Notes: generated from the letters alone by a model not told the origin. Shown: positions 8,445 to 17,507, counted from the first letter of the stretch. The stretch: DNA of 31,830 nt from an uncultured Pedobacter sp. (GCF_946479715.1 NZ_CAMLHF010000037.1:1-31830); one strand, 5' to 3'. Numbers and translations: made by a program.

Positions 8445-11222
8445 TTAATAGTTGTTTTTATAAAATTCTATGTACTTATCCAGTAAAGCTTTACTGGTAA
8501 GTTTATCGAAATTCTCTTTGCTGATGATGAAACTTGTGTAGATATTAACGGGAACTTTCATGATTTGTTTTAGCTGTGGAGTGATTCCGGATGCATAGGT
8601 TTTTGCCTCGTCAAAATTACTAAAGTTCCCCACATAAATGAGTTGATCATTGTCAAATTCTTTTAATTGGTGTTTTAACCCGCTGCCGGCATAGTTACCG
8701 CGGTTAAACTGACCAATGCCAAAACGTGAAGAGCTTAGTGTTAGTGAGGCATCGGCTACATCTACAACATAATAGTATACTGTTGATAATGTTGTGCTAA
8801 AGGGACCGTCGACCTTTACTGCGGGAGCTTTAGGTACATCTGGAGTTGCCTGTTGAGGTACTGCAACCTTAACTGGTTCCGTGGCTTTTTCCGTTTGATC
8901 TGGTTTTTGAGAGGCAGTTGGCTCCTGTACTTTGGCAACCGTTGGCATCTGCTTGACAGGGCCGAAAAAAGGAGGCTCATTAGGATCGAAATCTATCAGT
9001 GCAGTATCTCTTTTCTGAAAATCGGACAGGTGATCATTGATATAGGCTGCATTGCCTTTAACAAGAGGGGTGATCAGCTTGTCGTCTGGGAACTGTTCAG
9101 TTATGCTACTAAAAGCGGTTAATAGGGCATCTACTTTGTCTGTTCTTCCAATTGCAATTGCTTTTAAATAGGCAAACTGTGGTGCAAAAAAGCCACTCGT
9201 ATTACTTTTCGAGATTTCATTTACACGATTGATTACGCTATTGAAATCTTTCTTTAAGTACTGCTCAAATATATCGTTGTATTGTTTGGTTACTGCTGTT
9301 TCGAGTTCTGATTGCTTTAAAGAGAATGAAGGATCTATAATGATTTTTGCATAAATAGATGAAGGGAAGTCTTTTAAAACCTTGTTTTTGAAATCTGCAG
9401 ACTTTGGTTCGTCAACACCTTTGTTAACTAAAAATAAGCTATAATAAGTTGCAGCCAGGTGATTGTTTGAAGGGAATCGGTTTAATAACAGCTGATAAAC
9501 TTCTGCTGCTTCCTTAGGGCTATTTAGTTCCTGTAAATAGAAACTGGCTATTTCGTAATAAGCATCAATGATCTTTTGATTGGACTTAGCCAGAAGTTCT
9601 GGTGTAACAGGCAATGAATCGGTGTATTGTTTTACCAGAGTTTGAGGGTCTTTAACAACAGGAGCTGCTTCATCAGTGCTGGTGGATGTATTAATATTAT
9701 TGGCGATTTCCTGTGAGGTTTCTTGAGCTGATGTTCTAATGCTTTGGCGCCAGTTGTTCTCTAACTTTCTATTTCCCCACTTTCTTTTAAAGTCTGAAAA
9801 CCCAATGCTTACTGCAGCTGGATTGCTAAAATAAAAAGAGCTCTGTAGCTGGGCATTGTTGTTACGACCATAGTTTGGTTGGTAAGCCGTTGTTGAAGCT
9901 GAATTGCCGTTTGCAGATGGTTGTGTTGTCACTACAGGAGTTGCAAGCTGCTGTATTTTTGCCACCCTGTCAGCCTCTGGTAATTTTGCAATGCTTTGCA
10001 GGGTATCTTCGATACTTATAATTTGATATCTGTTGGTTAAATATTGTAGGTTTTGGTTTTTTTTGAGAATAAGCTCATACCCAGGGTAGTTTTTAGGAAG
10101 GGTATTAACCGTGCTGTCATAATAAGACTTGGCTTTTAGGTAATCTTTAAAAACTTTGAAGTTTAAATCGGCGATCCTTAAATAGCTAAGGCCCTTTTGA
10201 TATTGGTTTGTGGTGCTTTTTTGAATAGATAACTGATAGTATTTTAGTGCTTCTGTGTATTCTTCATCTGCAGCATGACTCTCAGCGATTTGAAAATATA
10301 CCTGATCATTGTAATCCAGGTTCTTGTCGTCTTTTAGGAGCGCAAGCAATTGATCCTGTTTATTCGCTTTCTGCGGGCCTCCCTGAAGTGTTCTTAGCTT
10401 AATTTGATTAAGATTAGCATTGAAATACATTTCGAAAGGGGCATTGCTTTTTACTACTTTTCTATAGTTTATTAATGCATCAGGGTAGTTCTTTTGTCGT
10501 TCATAAAGCTGCGCAAGTATGTAGGTCCAACGTATTCTGTTATCTGTTCCTGTACCAGCTTTAATTGCATCTTTTAAATAGGAAATAGCAGCAGCATTGT
10601 TATCAAGATAAATGCACATTTGAGCCAGTGTAGCAAATGGTTCGGCAAGGTTGCTTTTCTTCTTAATATCTGGAAGAATAGATTCCAGGGTGTCCAATAC
10701 TTTATTGGCCTCACTGATTCTTTTTAGCTGCATAAGGCTGCGTGCTTTCCAATTGAGTGCTTCCAGTTGGCTATTTACATTGCTTTTATAAGTTTTAGCA
10801 GTATAATCAAAATATTCTGTAGCGTTAAAATAGTTGCCATTAAAAAAGTTGGCTTTCCCTAATAATATATATGCCTCGTCAATATAGTTGCTGTAGCTTT
10901 TTTCGAGGATGATGGTTTGGGCTTTTTTAATAATATCATCCATTGGTTTTAGGTTCAGAGAAGTGCTTACCTCATTGTTGTCGGTTTCAGGACCTAGATA
11001 AACCGGAAGTATCTGGTCGTAATTATCAACATATGTTTCTGTAATTTCCTGCTGATGATTTATTAAGAGAACTTTAGCGTTATAGATATAATTATAGCGA
11101 GCAGTTAAGTTCTGCATACCTCTGCTCGAAGCGGTGTCTTTTTGAGAGCTGCAGGAATATATTATGCAGAGGCATAAGCTAAATAATATTATCTTTAAAT
11201 TGTAGATCGCGTAATTTTTCAA
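8445..11222 (-). CDS. sprE: SprE/PorW, T9SS tetratricopeptide lipoprotein
   Basis: Large outer-membrane-associated lipoprotein needed for T9SS function, called SprE in Flavobacterium and PorW in Porphyromonas; it is thought to link the motor and ring to the translocon. 925 residues. Signal peptide with lipobox IYSC, lipidated Cys24. Right after it comes RGMQNLTARYNYIYNAKVLL, which I recognise as the conserved SprE/PorW start. Many TPR-like helical pairs run at about 105-400 and 560-700. A low-complexity Pro/Lys/Val linker follows at about 760-810. The C-terminal domain of about 90 residues resembles SPOR-like tails (LIYVGNFSNFDEAKTYA). First gene of the sprE-PBP-uvrC unit and divergent from the atp operon. 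The name rests on family recognition, not on an alignment. Confidence 0.85.
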   Translation of the reverse strand: MKNYAIYNLKIILFSLCLCIIYSCSSQKDTASSRGMQNLTARYNYIYNAKVLLINHQQEITETYVDNYDQILPVYLGPETDNNEVSTSLNLKPMDDIIKKAQTIILEKSYSNYIDEAYILLGKANFFNGNYFNATEYFDYTAKTYKSNVNSQLEALNWKARSLMQLKRISEANKVLDTLESILPDIKKKSNLAEPFATLAQMCIYLDNNAAAISYLKDAIKAGTGTDNRIRWTYILAQLYERQKNYPDALINYRKVVKSNAPFEMYFNANLNQIKLRTLQGGPQKANKQDQLLALLKDDKNLDYNDQVYFQIAESHAADEEYTEALKYYQLSIQKSTTNQYQKGLSYLRIADLNFKVFKDYLKAKSYYDSTVNTLPKNYPGYELILKKNQNLQYLTNRYQIISIEDTLQSIAKLPEADRVAKIQQLATPVVTTQPSANGNSASTTAYQPNYGRNNNAQLQSSFYFSNPAAVSIGFSDFKRKWGNRKLENNWRQSIRTSAQETSQEIANNINTSTSTDEAAPVVKDPQTLVKQYTDSLPVTPELLAKSNQKIIDAYYEIASFYLQELNSPKEAAEVYQLLLNRFPSNNHLAATYYSLFLVNKGVDEPKSADFKNKVLKDFPSSIYAKIIIDPSFSLKQSELETAVTKQYNDIFEQYLKKDFNSVINRVNEISKSNTSGFFAPQFAYLKAIAIGRTDKVDALLTAFSSITEQFPDDKLITPLVKGNAAYINDHLSDFQKRDTALIDFDPNEPPFFGPVKQMPTVAKVQEPTASQKPDQTEKATEPVKVAVPQQATPDVPKAPAVKVDGPFSTTLSTVYYYVVDVADASLTLSSSRFGIGQFNRGNYAGSGLKHQLKEFDNDQLIYVGNFSNFDEAKTYASGITPQLKQIMKVPVNIYTSFIISKENFDKLTSKALLDKYIEFYKNNY

Positions 11223-11265
11223 AAAATGTAGATTAAGTTGATGCTTAATAAAAACAAAATATATA

Positions 11266-11273
11266 CAAAAGTA
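11266..11273 (-). promoter_or_regulatory. Candidate -7 box for sprE operon
   Basis: On the minus strand this reads TACTTTTG, a full match to the Bacteroidota -7 consensus TAnnTTTG. It lies 43 nt before the sprE start. I see no well-spaced TTG -33 element. Confidence 0.5.
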
Positions 11274-11328
11274 TTTTATTCATCAATAACTTCTTAACAA
11301 AACCCATTTTATTTAAACATATCAGTTT

Positions 11329-11547
11329 ATGGTAGATCCTGAGGAAAAGAAAAAAGGCTTAAACACATTTGCTAAATACTCTTCAATTAGTTTTCAAATG
11401 CTTGTTACGATAGGAGTTTTTGCATTTATAGGCTATAAAATTGATGAATACAGAGGAAGTAAAACGCGTATTATTACTGCAGTATTTAGTTTAATAGGGG
11501 TTGGAGCTGCTATGTATCAGGTTGTAAAACAGTTGAATAAAAACTAA
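11329..11547 (+). CDS. atpZ: AtpZ/AtpI family membrane protein
   Basis: Small membrane protein at the head of the ATP synthase operon. 72 residues: a charged N-terminus (VDPEEKKKGLN) and two membrane helices at about 20-40 and 47-66 joined by a short YKIDEYRGSKT loop. This is the AtpZ/AtpI layout; family members are linked to assembly of the c-ring or to ion transport beside the synthase. ATG at 11329. It is followed after 53 nt by another small membrane protein and then atpB. The upstream gap to sprE shows no TAnnTTTG box on this strand. Confidence 0.82.
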   Translation: MVDPEEKKKGLNTFAKYSSISFQMLVTIGVFAFIGYKIDEYRGSKTRIITAVFSLIGVGAAMYQVVKQLNKN

Positions 11548-11577
11548 AGTCTATTATTTTAAGCCAAGGTAAATACC

Positions 11578-11585
11578 TACTTTTG
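11578..11585 (+). promoter_or_regulatory. Candidate -7 box inside the atp operon
   Basis: TACTTTTG, a full match to TAnnTTTG, ends 15 nt before the TTG start at 11601. It could start a transcript that carries the small membrane gene and atpBEFHAG but not atpZ. No clear -33 TTG at the usual spacing. Confidence 0.45.
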
Positions 11586-11600
11586 TAAAAAATATAGATT

Positions 11601-11987
11601 TTGAGCCTAGCACGTTTTACCGTTTCCTATTTACTTTATTGTGTTGTTTTGGCTGGTATAGCCTACCTTTTGCCAATCGTTTTTCCCGATACCCGGATTT
11701 TGACCAGTAAGTTCTGGCTGGTATATTTCTTCTTTGCCATTATAACCTACATCGCTTATTTCTGTGCTGATTTGGGCCTTAAACGTAATCCTGAAGTTGG
11801 AATAATGGCCATTATGGGCTCTATTGCAGTGAAAATGTTTTTTTCTTTGGCTTTTGTGCTGATTTACAGCCTAAATGCTAAGGAAAAGGGGCTGATTTTT
11901 GTGCTGAATTTTTTTTCTTTATATTTATTGTTCAGCTTCTTTGAAATATACTCTTTGTTACGTAACTTGCGCCACCAAAATAAATAG
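11601..11987 (+). CDS. Small four-helix membrane protein of the atp operon
   Basis: 128-residue hydrophobic protein between atpZ and atpB. Four predicted membrane helices at about 8-26, 36-56, 66-90 and 95-118, with a basic tail (RNLRHQNK). I do not recognise a named family. Its place suggests an AtpI-like assembly or ion-handling role (inference from position only). The start is TTG: a stop codon lies two codons upstream, no ATG exists before about residue 70, and starting there would remove two helices. 17 nt to atpB. Confidence 0.75.
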   Translation: MSLARFTVSYLLYCVVLAGIAYLLPIVFPDTRILTSKFWLVYFFFAIITYIAYFCADLGLKRNPEVGIMAIMGSIAVKMFFSLAFVLIYSLNAKEKGLIFVLNFFSLYLLFSFFEIYSLLRNLRHQNK

Positions 11988-12004
11988 TAAAAATCTGCGA
12001 CTAA

Positions 12005-13126
12005 ATGGATTGTAGCCACGTTTTTGAGTTTAAAGTGAAAAGGTTAATTGTTGTTTTTACGCTTTTTTTAGCGTTTCTGTCGGTTTCGTCTGGAGTTTTT
12101 GCTCAAGCGGATACTGCAGTTGTTTCTGCTGATACTGCCGTAACTGCGGCTCATGTTGAAGGTGCTCATGGCGCCGAGCATGGTGAGAAGAAATTTGAAC
12201 CAACCAAGGTAATTATGGAACACATTGCGGATTCGCATATGTGGCATCTTTGGGGTCACCTTTCAGTTCCTCTTCCTGTAATATTATACACTCCAGCTGG
12301 TGTAGAATTTTTCTCTTCTGGTCACTTTCATCATGGTGAGCATGATTATACCGGATCGAAAAACACTTATCGTTTGGTTGAAGACAAGATTAAAATTGTT
12401 GGAGCCGATGGTCAGGTGGATGAAACAGCTTCATCTAAAATTCTTGATTTTTCTATCACCAAGAATGTTGCTGCAATGTTTGTTGCAATAGCAGTTATTC
12501 TGATCATATTTATATCAGTTGCCGGTGCATATAAAAAACGTGTTGGTAAAGCACCTAAAGGTTTGCAGTCGTTTGTTGAGCCAATCATTATTTTCGTAAG
12601 AGATGATATTGCTAAACCGAATATCGGACATAAGCATGCTAAGTTTATGCCTTACTTGTTAACTGTGTTTTTCTTTATCTGGATTAATAACGTTTTAGGC
12701 TTAATTCCTATTTTCCCGGGAGGTGCTAACGTAACTGGTAACATCTCATTAACATTTGTTCTTTCATTGTTTACCATGATTATTGTGAATATCAATGGTA
12801 ACAAATATTACTGGAAGCACATCTTTTTACCTAATGTACCTTTCTGGTTATGGCCACTTATGGTTGTAGTTGAGGTTGTAGGTGTGATTTCTAAGCCTTT
12901 TGCATTAATGGTGCGTTTGTTTGCTAACATTACTGCGGGTCACATTATCGTATTGAGTTTGATCTCATTGATATTTATTTTTAAAACATTGGCTATTGCG
13001 CCGGTATCTGTTGCTTTCGTATTGTTTATGGATGTGTTGGAATTACTGGTGGCATTTTTACAAGCCTTTATATTTACATTACTTACTGCCTTGTTTATTG
13101 GTATGGCAGTAGAAGAGCATCATTAA
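12005..13126 (+). CDS. atpB: ATP synthase F0 subunit a, with signal peptide and His-rich extension
   Basis: Membrane subunit a, which forms the proton half-channels beside the c-ring. 373 residues against about 270 in E. coli. The extra length is N-terminal: a cleavable-looking signal peptide (LIVVFTLFLAFLSVSSGVFAQA), then about 120 extracytoplasmic residues rich in His, including GHFHHGEHD. The canonical core follows from about 150, with the essential arginine R304 in FALMVRLFANITAGH. Bacteroidota subunit a is often extended this way. The ATG at 12005 gives an unusual pre-signal stretch (MDCSHVFEFK); the in-frame GTG at 12035 would start directly at VKRLIVV and may be the true start. Confidence 0.93.
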   Translation: MDCSHVFEFKVKRLIVVFTLFLAFLSVSSGVFAQADTAVVSADTAVTAAHVEGAHGAEHGEKKFEPTKVIMEHIADSHMWHLWGHLSVPLPVILYTPAGVEFFSSGHFHHGEHDYTGSKNTYRLVEDKIKIVGADGQVDETASSKILDFSITKNVAAMFVAIAVILIIFISVAGAYKKRVGKAPKGLQSFVEPIIIFVRDDIAKPNIGHKHAKFMPYLLTVFFFIWINNVLGLIPIFPGGANVTGNISLTFVLSLFTMIIVNINGNKYYWKHIFLPNVPFWLWPLMVVVEVVGVISKPFALMVRLFANITAGHIIVLSLISLIFIFKTLAIAPVSVAFVLFMDVLELLVAFLQAFIFTLLTALFIGMAVEEHH

Positions 13127-13155
13127 TTAGAAACTATTTTTTACAAATTATATAA

Positions 13156-13380
<225 letters not shown>

Positions 13381-13401
13381 TAACTCAAACTGAAAAAGTT
13401 T

Positions 13402-13436
13402 AGGCAGGTATTTAACGATTGGTTATTTACCTGCCT
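13402..13436 (+). promoter_or_regulatory. Hairpin between atpE and atpF
   Basis: Outer stem 13402-13410 (AGGCAGGTA) pairs with 13428-13436 (TACCTGCCT). After a 2x2 internal loop, an inner stem TAAC/GTTA (13413-13416 with 13422-13425) closes a 5-nt loop. No T run follows, so it is not a standard terminator. It is well placed to protect the upstream atpE mRNA 3' end or to attenuate downstream transcription. Confidence 0.65.
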
Positions 13437-13471
13437 TAATAAAGTAGAATAAGTTTAAAGTATTATATAAA

Positions 13472-13966
13472 ATGGAATTAGTAACCCCTACCATAGGATT
13501 AGTTTTTTGGACAGCAGTCGCATTTGTTTGCTTATTAATATTGCTTAAGAAATTTGCATGGAAACCCATTCTTGCTGCTATTCATGAACGTGAGCAATCA
13601 ATTGATGAAGCTTTAAATAAGGCTGAACTTGCGAAACATGAGATGGCTCGTTTAACTGCTCAGAACGAGGAGTTGATGAAAGAAGCCCGTGCTGAGCGCG
13701 ATCATATCTTAAAAGAGGCTAAAGCCCTAAAAGATAGTATTGTTCATGAAGCTAAAACGCAAGCTCATAACGAAGGCGCTAAGTTAATTGAGAAGGCTAA
13801 AATTGAAATTGAAAATCAAAAGAAAGCTGCTTTAGCAGAACTTAAGAGTCAGGTTTCAACTTTATCTTTAGAGATTGCTGAGCGTGTATTACGTAGCCAG
13901 CTTGAAGATAAAGGAAAACAGCAGGATTTAGTTGCTAATCTTTTAAAAGATGTTGAATTAAACTAA
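13472..13966 (+). CDS. atpF: ATP synthase F0 subunit b
   Basis: Peripheral stalk subunit, 164 residues. One N-terminal membrane helix (about 8-26, GLVFWTAVAFVCLLILLKKF) is followed by FAWKPILAAIHEREQSIDEAL, typical of bacterial b subunits. The rest is a long, charged, Ala-rich helix that dimerises, ending in a region that binds delta. Only one b-type gene is present, so a homodimeric stalk is expected. ATG at 13472, 34 nt before atpH. Confidence 0.95.
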   Translation: MELVTPTIGLVFWTAVAFVCLLILLKKFAWKPILAAIHEREQSIDEALNKAELAKHEMARLTAQNEELMKEARAERDHILKEAKALKDSIVHEAKTQAHNEGAKLIEKAKIEIENQKKAALAELKSQVSTLSLEIAERVLRSQLEDKGKQQDLVANLLKDVELN

Positions 13967-14000
13967 TTGATAGTTTGTTTAGCTAGATATACCAAAGAAA

Positions 14001-14549
14001 ATGTCAGAAAATAAAGCAGCATCGAGATACGCCAAATCATTAATAGATCTTTCTACAGAGCAAAATGCTTTAGAAGAAATCAAAAATGATATGGTTCTTT
14101 TAGAACGAGTAATTAATGATAATTCTGAATTAGAAGCTATCCTTAAAAACCCTATAGTTCCTTTAGATAAAAAAGCCGGAATTTTAGAAAATATATTTGG
14201 CTCTAAGGTTCATCAGGTTACAAAAGTCTTTATGAAATTGGTTGTAAGCAAAGGTCGTTCTGCGATTTTGTTTGGTACAGCAAAAGCTTTTATTGCTCAA
14301 TACAACTTTATTAAAGGTATAGTTACTGCAGATGTTACATCGGCAATTGAACTTACACCTGCAAGCAGAGCTGAAATTGTAGCTATTGTTAAAAAAGAAG
14401 TAGGCGCTAATGAAGTTGTTGTTAAAGAAAAAGTTAATAGCAAACTAATTGGTGGCTTTATTTTAAAAGTTGGAGATAAACAATTTGATGCAAGTATTTC
14501 AAGTGGTTTAAATAAACTTAAAAAGGAATTTGCTCAGGGAATTGTTTAA
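14001..14549 (+). CDS. atpH: ATP synthase F1 subunit delta
   Basis: Links the peripheral stalk to the top of the F1 head. 182 residues, standard length. The N-terminal six-helix domain starts with ASRYAKSLIDLSTEQ and contains the family segment LKNPIVPLDKKAGIL. The C-terminal beta/alpha part ends with the family signature SKLIGGFILKVGDKQFDASI. ATG at 14001. A bulged hairpin covers the stop codon and runs into the 63-nt gap before atpA. Confidence 0.95.
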   Translation: MSENKAASRYAKSLIDLSTEQNALEEIKNDMVLLERVINDNSELEAILKNPIVPLDKKAGILENIFGSKVHQVTKVFMKLVVSKGRSAILFGTAKAFIAQYNFIKGIVTADVTSAIELTPASRAEIVAIVKKEVGANEVVVKEKVNSKLIGGFILKVGDKQFDASISSGLNKLKKEFAQGIV

Positions 14550-14557
14550 TTCCTGAG
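14533..14557 (+). promoter_or_regulatory. Hairpin across the atpH stop codon
   Basis: CTCAGGGAATT (14533-14543) pairs with AATTCCTGAG (14548-14557), 10 bp with one bulged G and a 4-nt loop that contains part of the stop region. An AT-rich stretch follows without a T run. It may act on mRNA processing or on atpA translation. Confidence 0.5.
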
Positions 14558-14612
14558 ATAATATAATAAGAGATAACATATACTGAATTTACAAAAGAAA
14601 TAATATAAAATT

Positions 14613-16187
14613 ATGGTAGAGGTAAGACCAGACGAAGTATCGGCAATTATCAGGCAACAATTGGCGGGCTTCAAATCAGAAGCAGAACTTGAAGAAGTTG
14701 GCACCGTATTGCAGGTGGGTGATGGTATTGCCCGTGTTTATGGTTTAACTAAAGTTCAATCGGGCGAGTTAGTTGAATTTGAAACCGGCTTGCAAGGTAT
14801 TGTTTTGAACCTTGAAGAAGATAATGTTGGTGTGGTTCTATTGGGCCCTTCAGACAAAATCAAAGAAGGTGATACTATTAAACGTACTAAGAAAATTGCC
14901 TCTATTAAAGTTGGTGAAGGTATGCTAGGACGTGTTGTTAATACGCTTGGTGAGCCAATCGACGGTAAGGGACCTATTTTAGGGGAAACTTACGAAATGC
15001 CGATTGAGCGTAAAGCACCTGGTGTGATTTATCGTCAGCCGGTAACTGAGCCTTTACAAACTGGTATTAAAGCTATCGATGGGATGATTCCTATTGGTCG
15101 TGGTCAGCGTGAGCTTGTTATTGGCGATCGTCAGATCGGTAAAACAGCTGTATGTATTGATACCATTATCAACCAAAGAGAATTTTATGAAGCAGGTAAC
15201 CCTGTATTCTGTATATATGTAGCTTGCGGTCAAAAAGCAAGTACTGTAGCAAACGTTGTACGTACTCTTGAAGAGAACGGTGCAATGCCATATACAGTAG
15301 TTGTTGCTGCTTCTGCTGCTGAACCTGCTCCATTGCAGTTCTATGCTCCTTTCTCAGGTGCAGCGATAGGTGAGTTTTTCCGTGATACTGGAAGACCGGC
15401 TTTAATTGTTTATGATGATTTATCTAAACAAGCTGTTGCATACCGTGAGGTGTCATTGTTGTTACGTCGTCCACCAGGTCGTGAGGCTTATCCAGGTGAC
15501 GTGTTCTATCTTCACAGTCGTTTATTAGAGCGTGCTGCTAAGATCAACTCGAATGACGAGATTGCACAAGCAATGAACGATTTACCGGAATCATTAAAAG
15601 GTATCGTTAAAGGTGGTGGTTCATTAACTGCATTACCTATTATCGAAACTCAAGCCGGTGACGTTTCGGCATATATCCCTACCAACGTAATTTCAATTAC
15701 TGACGGTCAGATCTTCTTAGAAAGTAACTTGTTCAACTCTGGTGTTCGTCCGGCAATTAACGTAGGTATCTCGGTATCACGTGTGGGTGGTAACGCGCAG
15801 ATCAAATCGATGAAGAAAGTTGCAGGTACGTTAAAATTAGATCAGGCTCAATACCGTGAGTTAGAGGCGTTCTCTAAATTCGGTTCAGATCTTGATGCCG
15901 CTACTAAGTCAGTTCTTGATAAAGGTTCACGTAACGTAGAGATTTTGAAACAAGGTCAGTTCTCTCCAATGACTGTTGAGAAACAAGTTGCTATTATTTA
16001 CATCGGTACTAAAAACTTAATGCGTTCAGTTCCTGTAAATAAAGTAAGAGAGTTTGAAGCGGAATATTTACAACAATTAGAGTTGCGTCATCCAGAAACT
16101 TTAAAAGCTTTAAAAGCTGGTAAATTAGATGATTCAATCACTGGAGTATTAGAAACTGTGGCTAAAGAGCTTTCAAGTAAATACTAA
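14613..16187 (+). CDS. atpA: ATP synthase F1 subunit alpha
   Basis: Non-catalytic nucleotide-binding subunit of the F1 hexamer. 524 residues. Begins [19 protein letters not shown], the N-terminal helix that meets delta. Walker A at 171-178 reads GDRQIGKT; the Ile replaces the usual Thr (GDRQTGKT) and is a mild variant. The [17 protein letters not shown] segment and the arginine-finger region [19 protein letters not shown] are intact. ATG at 14613, 26 nt before atpG. Its catalytic partner beta (atpD) is not in the window. Confidence 0.97.
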   Translation: MVEVRPDEVSAIIRQQLAGFKSEAELEEVGTVLQVGDGIARVYGLTKVQSGELVEFETGLQGIVLNLEEDNVGVVLLGPSDKIKEGDTIKRTKKIASIKVGEGMLGRVVNTLGEPIDGKGPILGETYEMPIERKAPGVIYRQPVTEPLQTGIKAIDGMIPIGRGQRELVIGDRQIGKTAVCIDTIINQREFYEAGNPVFCIYVACGQKASTVANVVRTLEENGAMPYTVVVAASAAEPAPLQFYAPFSGAAIGEFFRDTGRPALIVYDDLSKQAVAYREVSLLLRRPPGREAYPGDVFYLHSRLLERAAKINSNDEIAQAMNDLPESLKGIVKGGGSLTALPIIETQAGDVSAYIPTNVISITDGQIFLESNLFNSGVRPAINVGISVSRVGGNAQIKSMKKVAGTLKLDQAQYRELEAFSKFGSDLDAATKSVLDKGSRNVEILKQGQFSPMTVEKQVAIIYIGTKNLMRSVPVNKVREFEAEYLQQLELRHPETLKALKAGKLDDSITGVLETVAKELSSKY

Positions 16188-16213
16188 TAAAGCTGAACTG
16201 AAGATAAAGAAGA

Positions 16214-17095
16214 ATGGCTAATTTAAAAGAAGTAAGAATTCGAATAGCATCGGTACAATCTACTCAGCAGATTACCAAAGCCATGAAAATGGTTTCGGCT
16301 GCTAAGTTGAAGCGTGCAACTAATGCTATCATACAGTTACGTCCTTATGCTACCAAGCTAAAAGAGATCTTAGGAAATCTTTCTGCTAATTTAGAGGGAT
16401 CATCATCACCTTTTATACAAGAGCGTGAGCCTAACAAGGTTTTGATCATTGTGGTTTCTTCTAACCGTGGTTTAGCTGGCGCGTTTAATATGAACGTAAT
16501 TAAAACTACTAATAATTTAATTGCCGAGAAGTATAGCGAACAGTTAAAAAATGGTAATGTAAGTATAGTAGCAATAGGTAAGAAAGCTCAGGATTTCTTC
16601 GAAAAACGTAGCTACAACGTAATTGGAAACAATAACGAGGTATATGCTGATCTTACTTTTGAAAATGTAACCAAGATCACTGATACTATCATGAAAGGCT
16701 TTGCCAAAGGCGATTATGATAGAGTTGAATTGGTATATAACAGATTTAAAAATGCTGCTGTTCAAATTTTAACAACAGAACAATTAATTCCATTAACTAG
16801 TGGGCAGGATGCGGCAGAAGAGAAATCTACTAACGTGGACTATATTTTAGAGCCTTCTCAGGAGGAAATAGTTGAGCAGTTAATACCTAAGTCAATTAAG
16901 ATTCAATTGTTCAAAGCTATATTGGATTCTCATGCTTCTGAGCATGGTGCCCGTATGACATCAATGGATAAAGCAACTGAAAATGCGGGTGACTTGTTGA
17001 AAGCCTTAAAACTTTCTTACAACCAGGCTCGTCAGGCTGCAATTACCACAGAGCTTACAGAGATTGTAAGTGGTGCAGCTGCTTTGAACGGATAA
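16214..17095 (+). CDS. atpG: ATP synthase F1 subunit gamma
   Basis: Central rotor shaft, 293 residues. The N-terminal helix NLKEVRIRIASVQSTQQITKAMKMVSAAKLKRA and the C-terminal helix with ARMTSMDKATENAGDLL are the two coiled-coil strands of the shaft. The middle has the Rossmann-like domain (VLIIVVSSNRGLAGAFN). Last ATP synthase gene here: atpD and atpC, which follow it in many bacteria, are absent, and a small membrane protein with its own -7 box comes next. Confidence 0.96.
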   Translation: MANLKEVRIRIASVQSTQQITKAMKMVSAAKLKRATNAIIQLRPYATKLKEILGNLSANLEGSSSPFIQEREPNKVLIIVVSSNRGLAGAFNMNVIKTTNNLIAEKYSEQLKNGNVSIVAIGKKAQDFFEKRSYNVIGNNNEVYADLTFENVTKITDTIMKGFAKGDYDRVELVYNRFKNAAVQILTTEQLIPLTSGQDAAEEKSTNVDYILEPSQEEIVEQLIPKSIKIQLFKAILDSHASEHGARMTSMDKATENAGDLLKALKLSYNQARQAAITTELTEIVSGAAALNG

Positions 17096-17148
17096 AATTG
17101 ATTGATTAAAAAGATCAGCGTAATATGCTGTATTAGTTTAAAAAATAT

Positions 17149-17156
17149 TATTTTTG
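17149..17156 (+). promoter_or_regulatory. Candidate -7 box for the 71-residue membrane protein
   Basis: TATTTTTG, a full match to TAnnTTTG, ending 22 nt before the ATG at 17179. No clear -33 element. Confidence 0.45.
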
Positions 17157-17178
17157 CGCAGTAAATAAAAACAGTAAA

Positions 17179-17394
17179 ATGGAACAGACACCAAAACACA
17201 ATACAGAAAGCATGAAAAGAGCTAATGAGATCTCAATTTATAAGTTGATGACCGTTGGGATTTTAGTTGGTATTTTGGGCGTATTTTTACGCTTTGCTGG
17301 TGACTCTACCACATTGTCTATTATCTCATGGGCAATACTTTTAATTGGTGCTATCATCGCTTGTAAAGGCGTATTCAAAATATTAGACGCATAA
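17179..17394 (+). CDS. Small two-helix membrane protein
   Basis: 71 residues. A polar N-terminus (about 1-22) is followed by two membrane helices at about 23-42 and 47-67, separated by FAGDSTTLS. I do not recognise a family and assign no function. It is 83 nt behind atpG, has its own candidate -7 box, and is closed by a strong terminator 24 nt after the stop, so it is probably a separate short transcript that may also receive atp read-through. Confidence 0.7.
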   Translation: MEQTPKHNTESMKRANEISIYKLMTVGILVGILGVFLRFAGDSTTLSIISWAILLIGAIIACKGVFKILDA

Positions 17395-17418
17395 GAATAT
17401 AAAATTATTCTTTTTAAG

Positions 17419-17458
17419 AACGTCCTCATTAGCAAAAGCTGGTGAGGACGTTTTTTTT
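17419..17458 (+). terminator. Rho-independent terminator
   Basis: AACGTCCTCA (17419-17428) pairs with TGAGGACGTT (17443-17452); two G-T wobbles and AGC/GCT extend the stem to an AAAA loop. Eight T residues follow at 17451-17458. It ends the 71-residue gene and probably atp read-through. The minus strand has no matching T run. Confidence 0.93.
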
Positions 17459-17507
17459 GTAACGTTTATATGATTTATAGCAAAGTTGATCTTATTTGGC
17501 GAAATTT

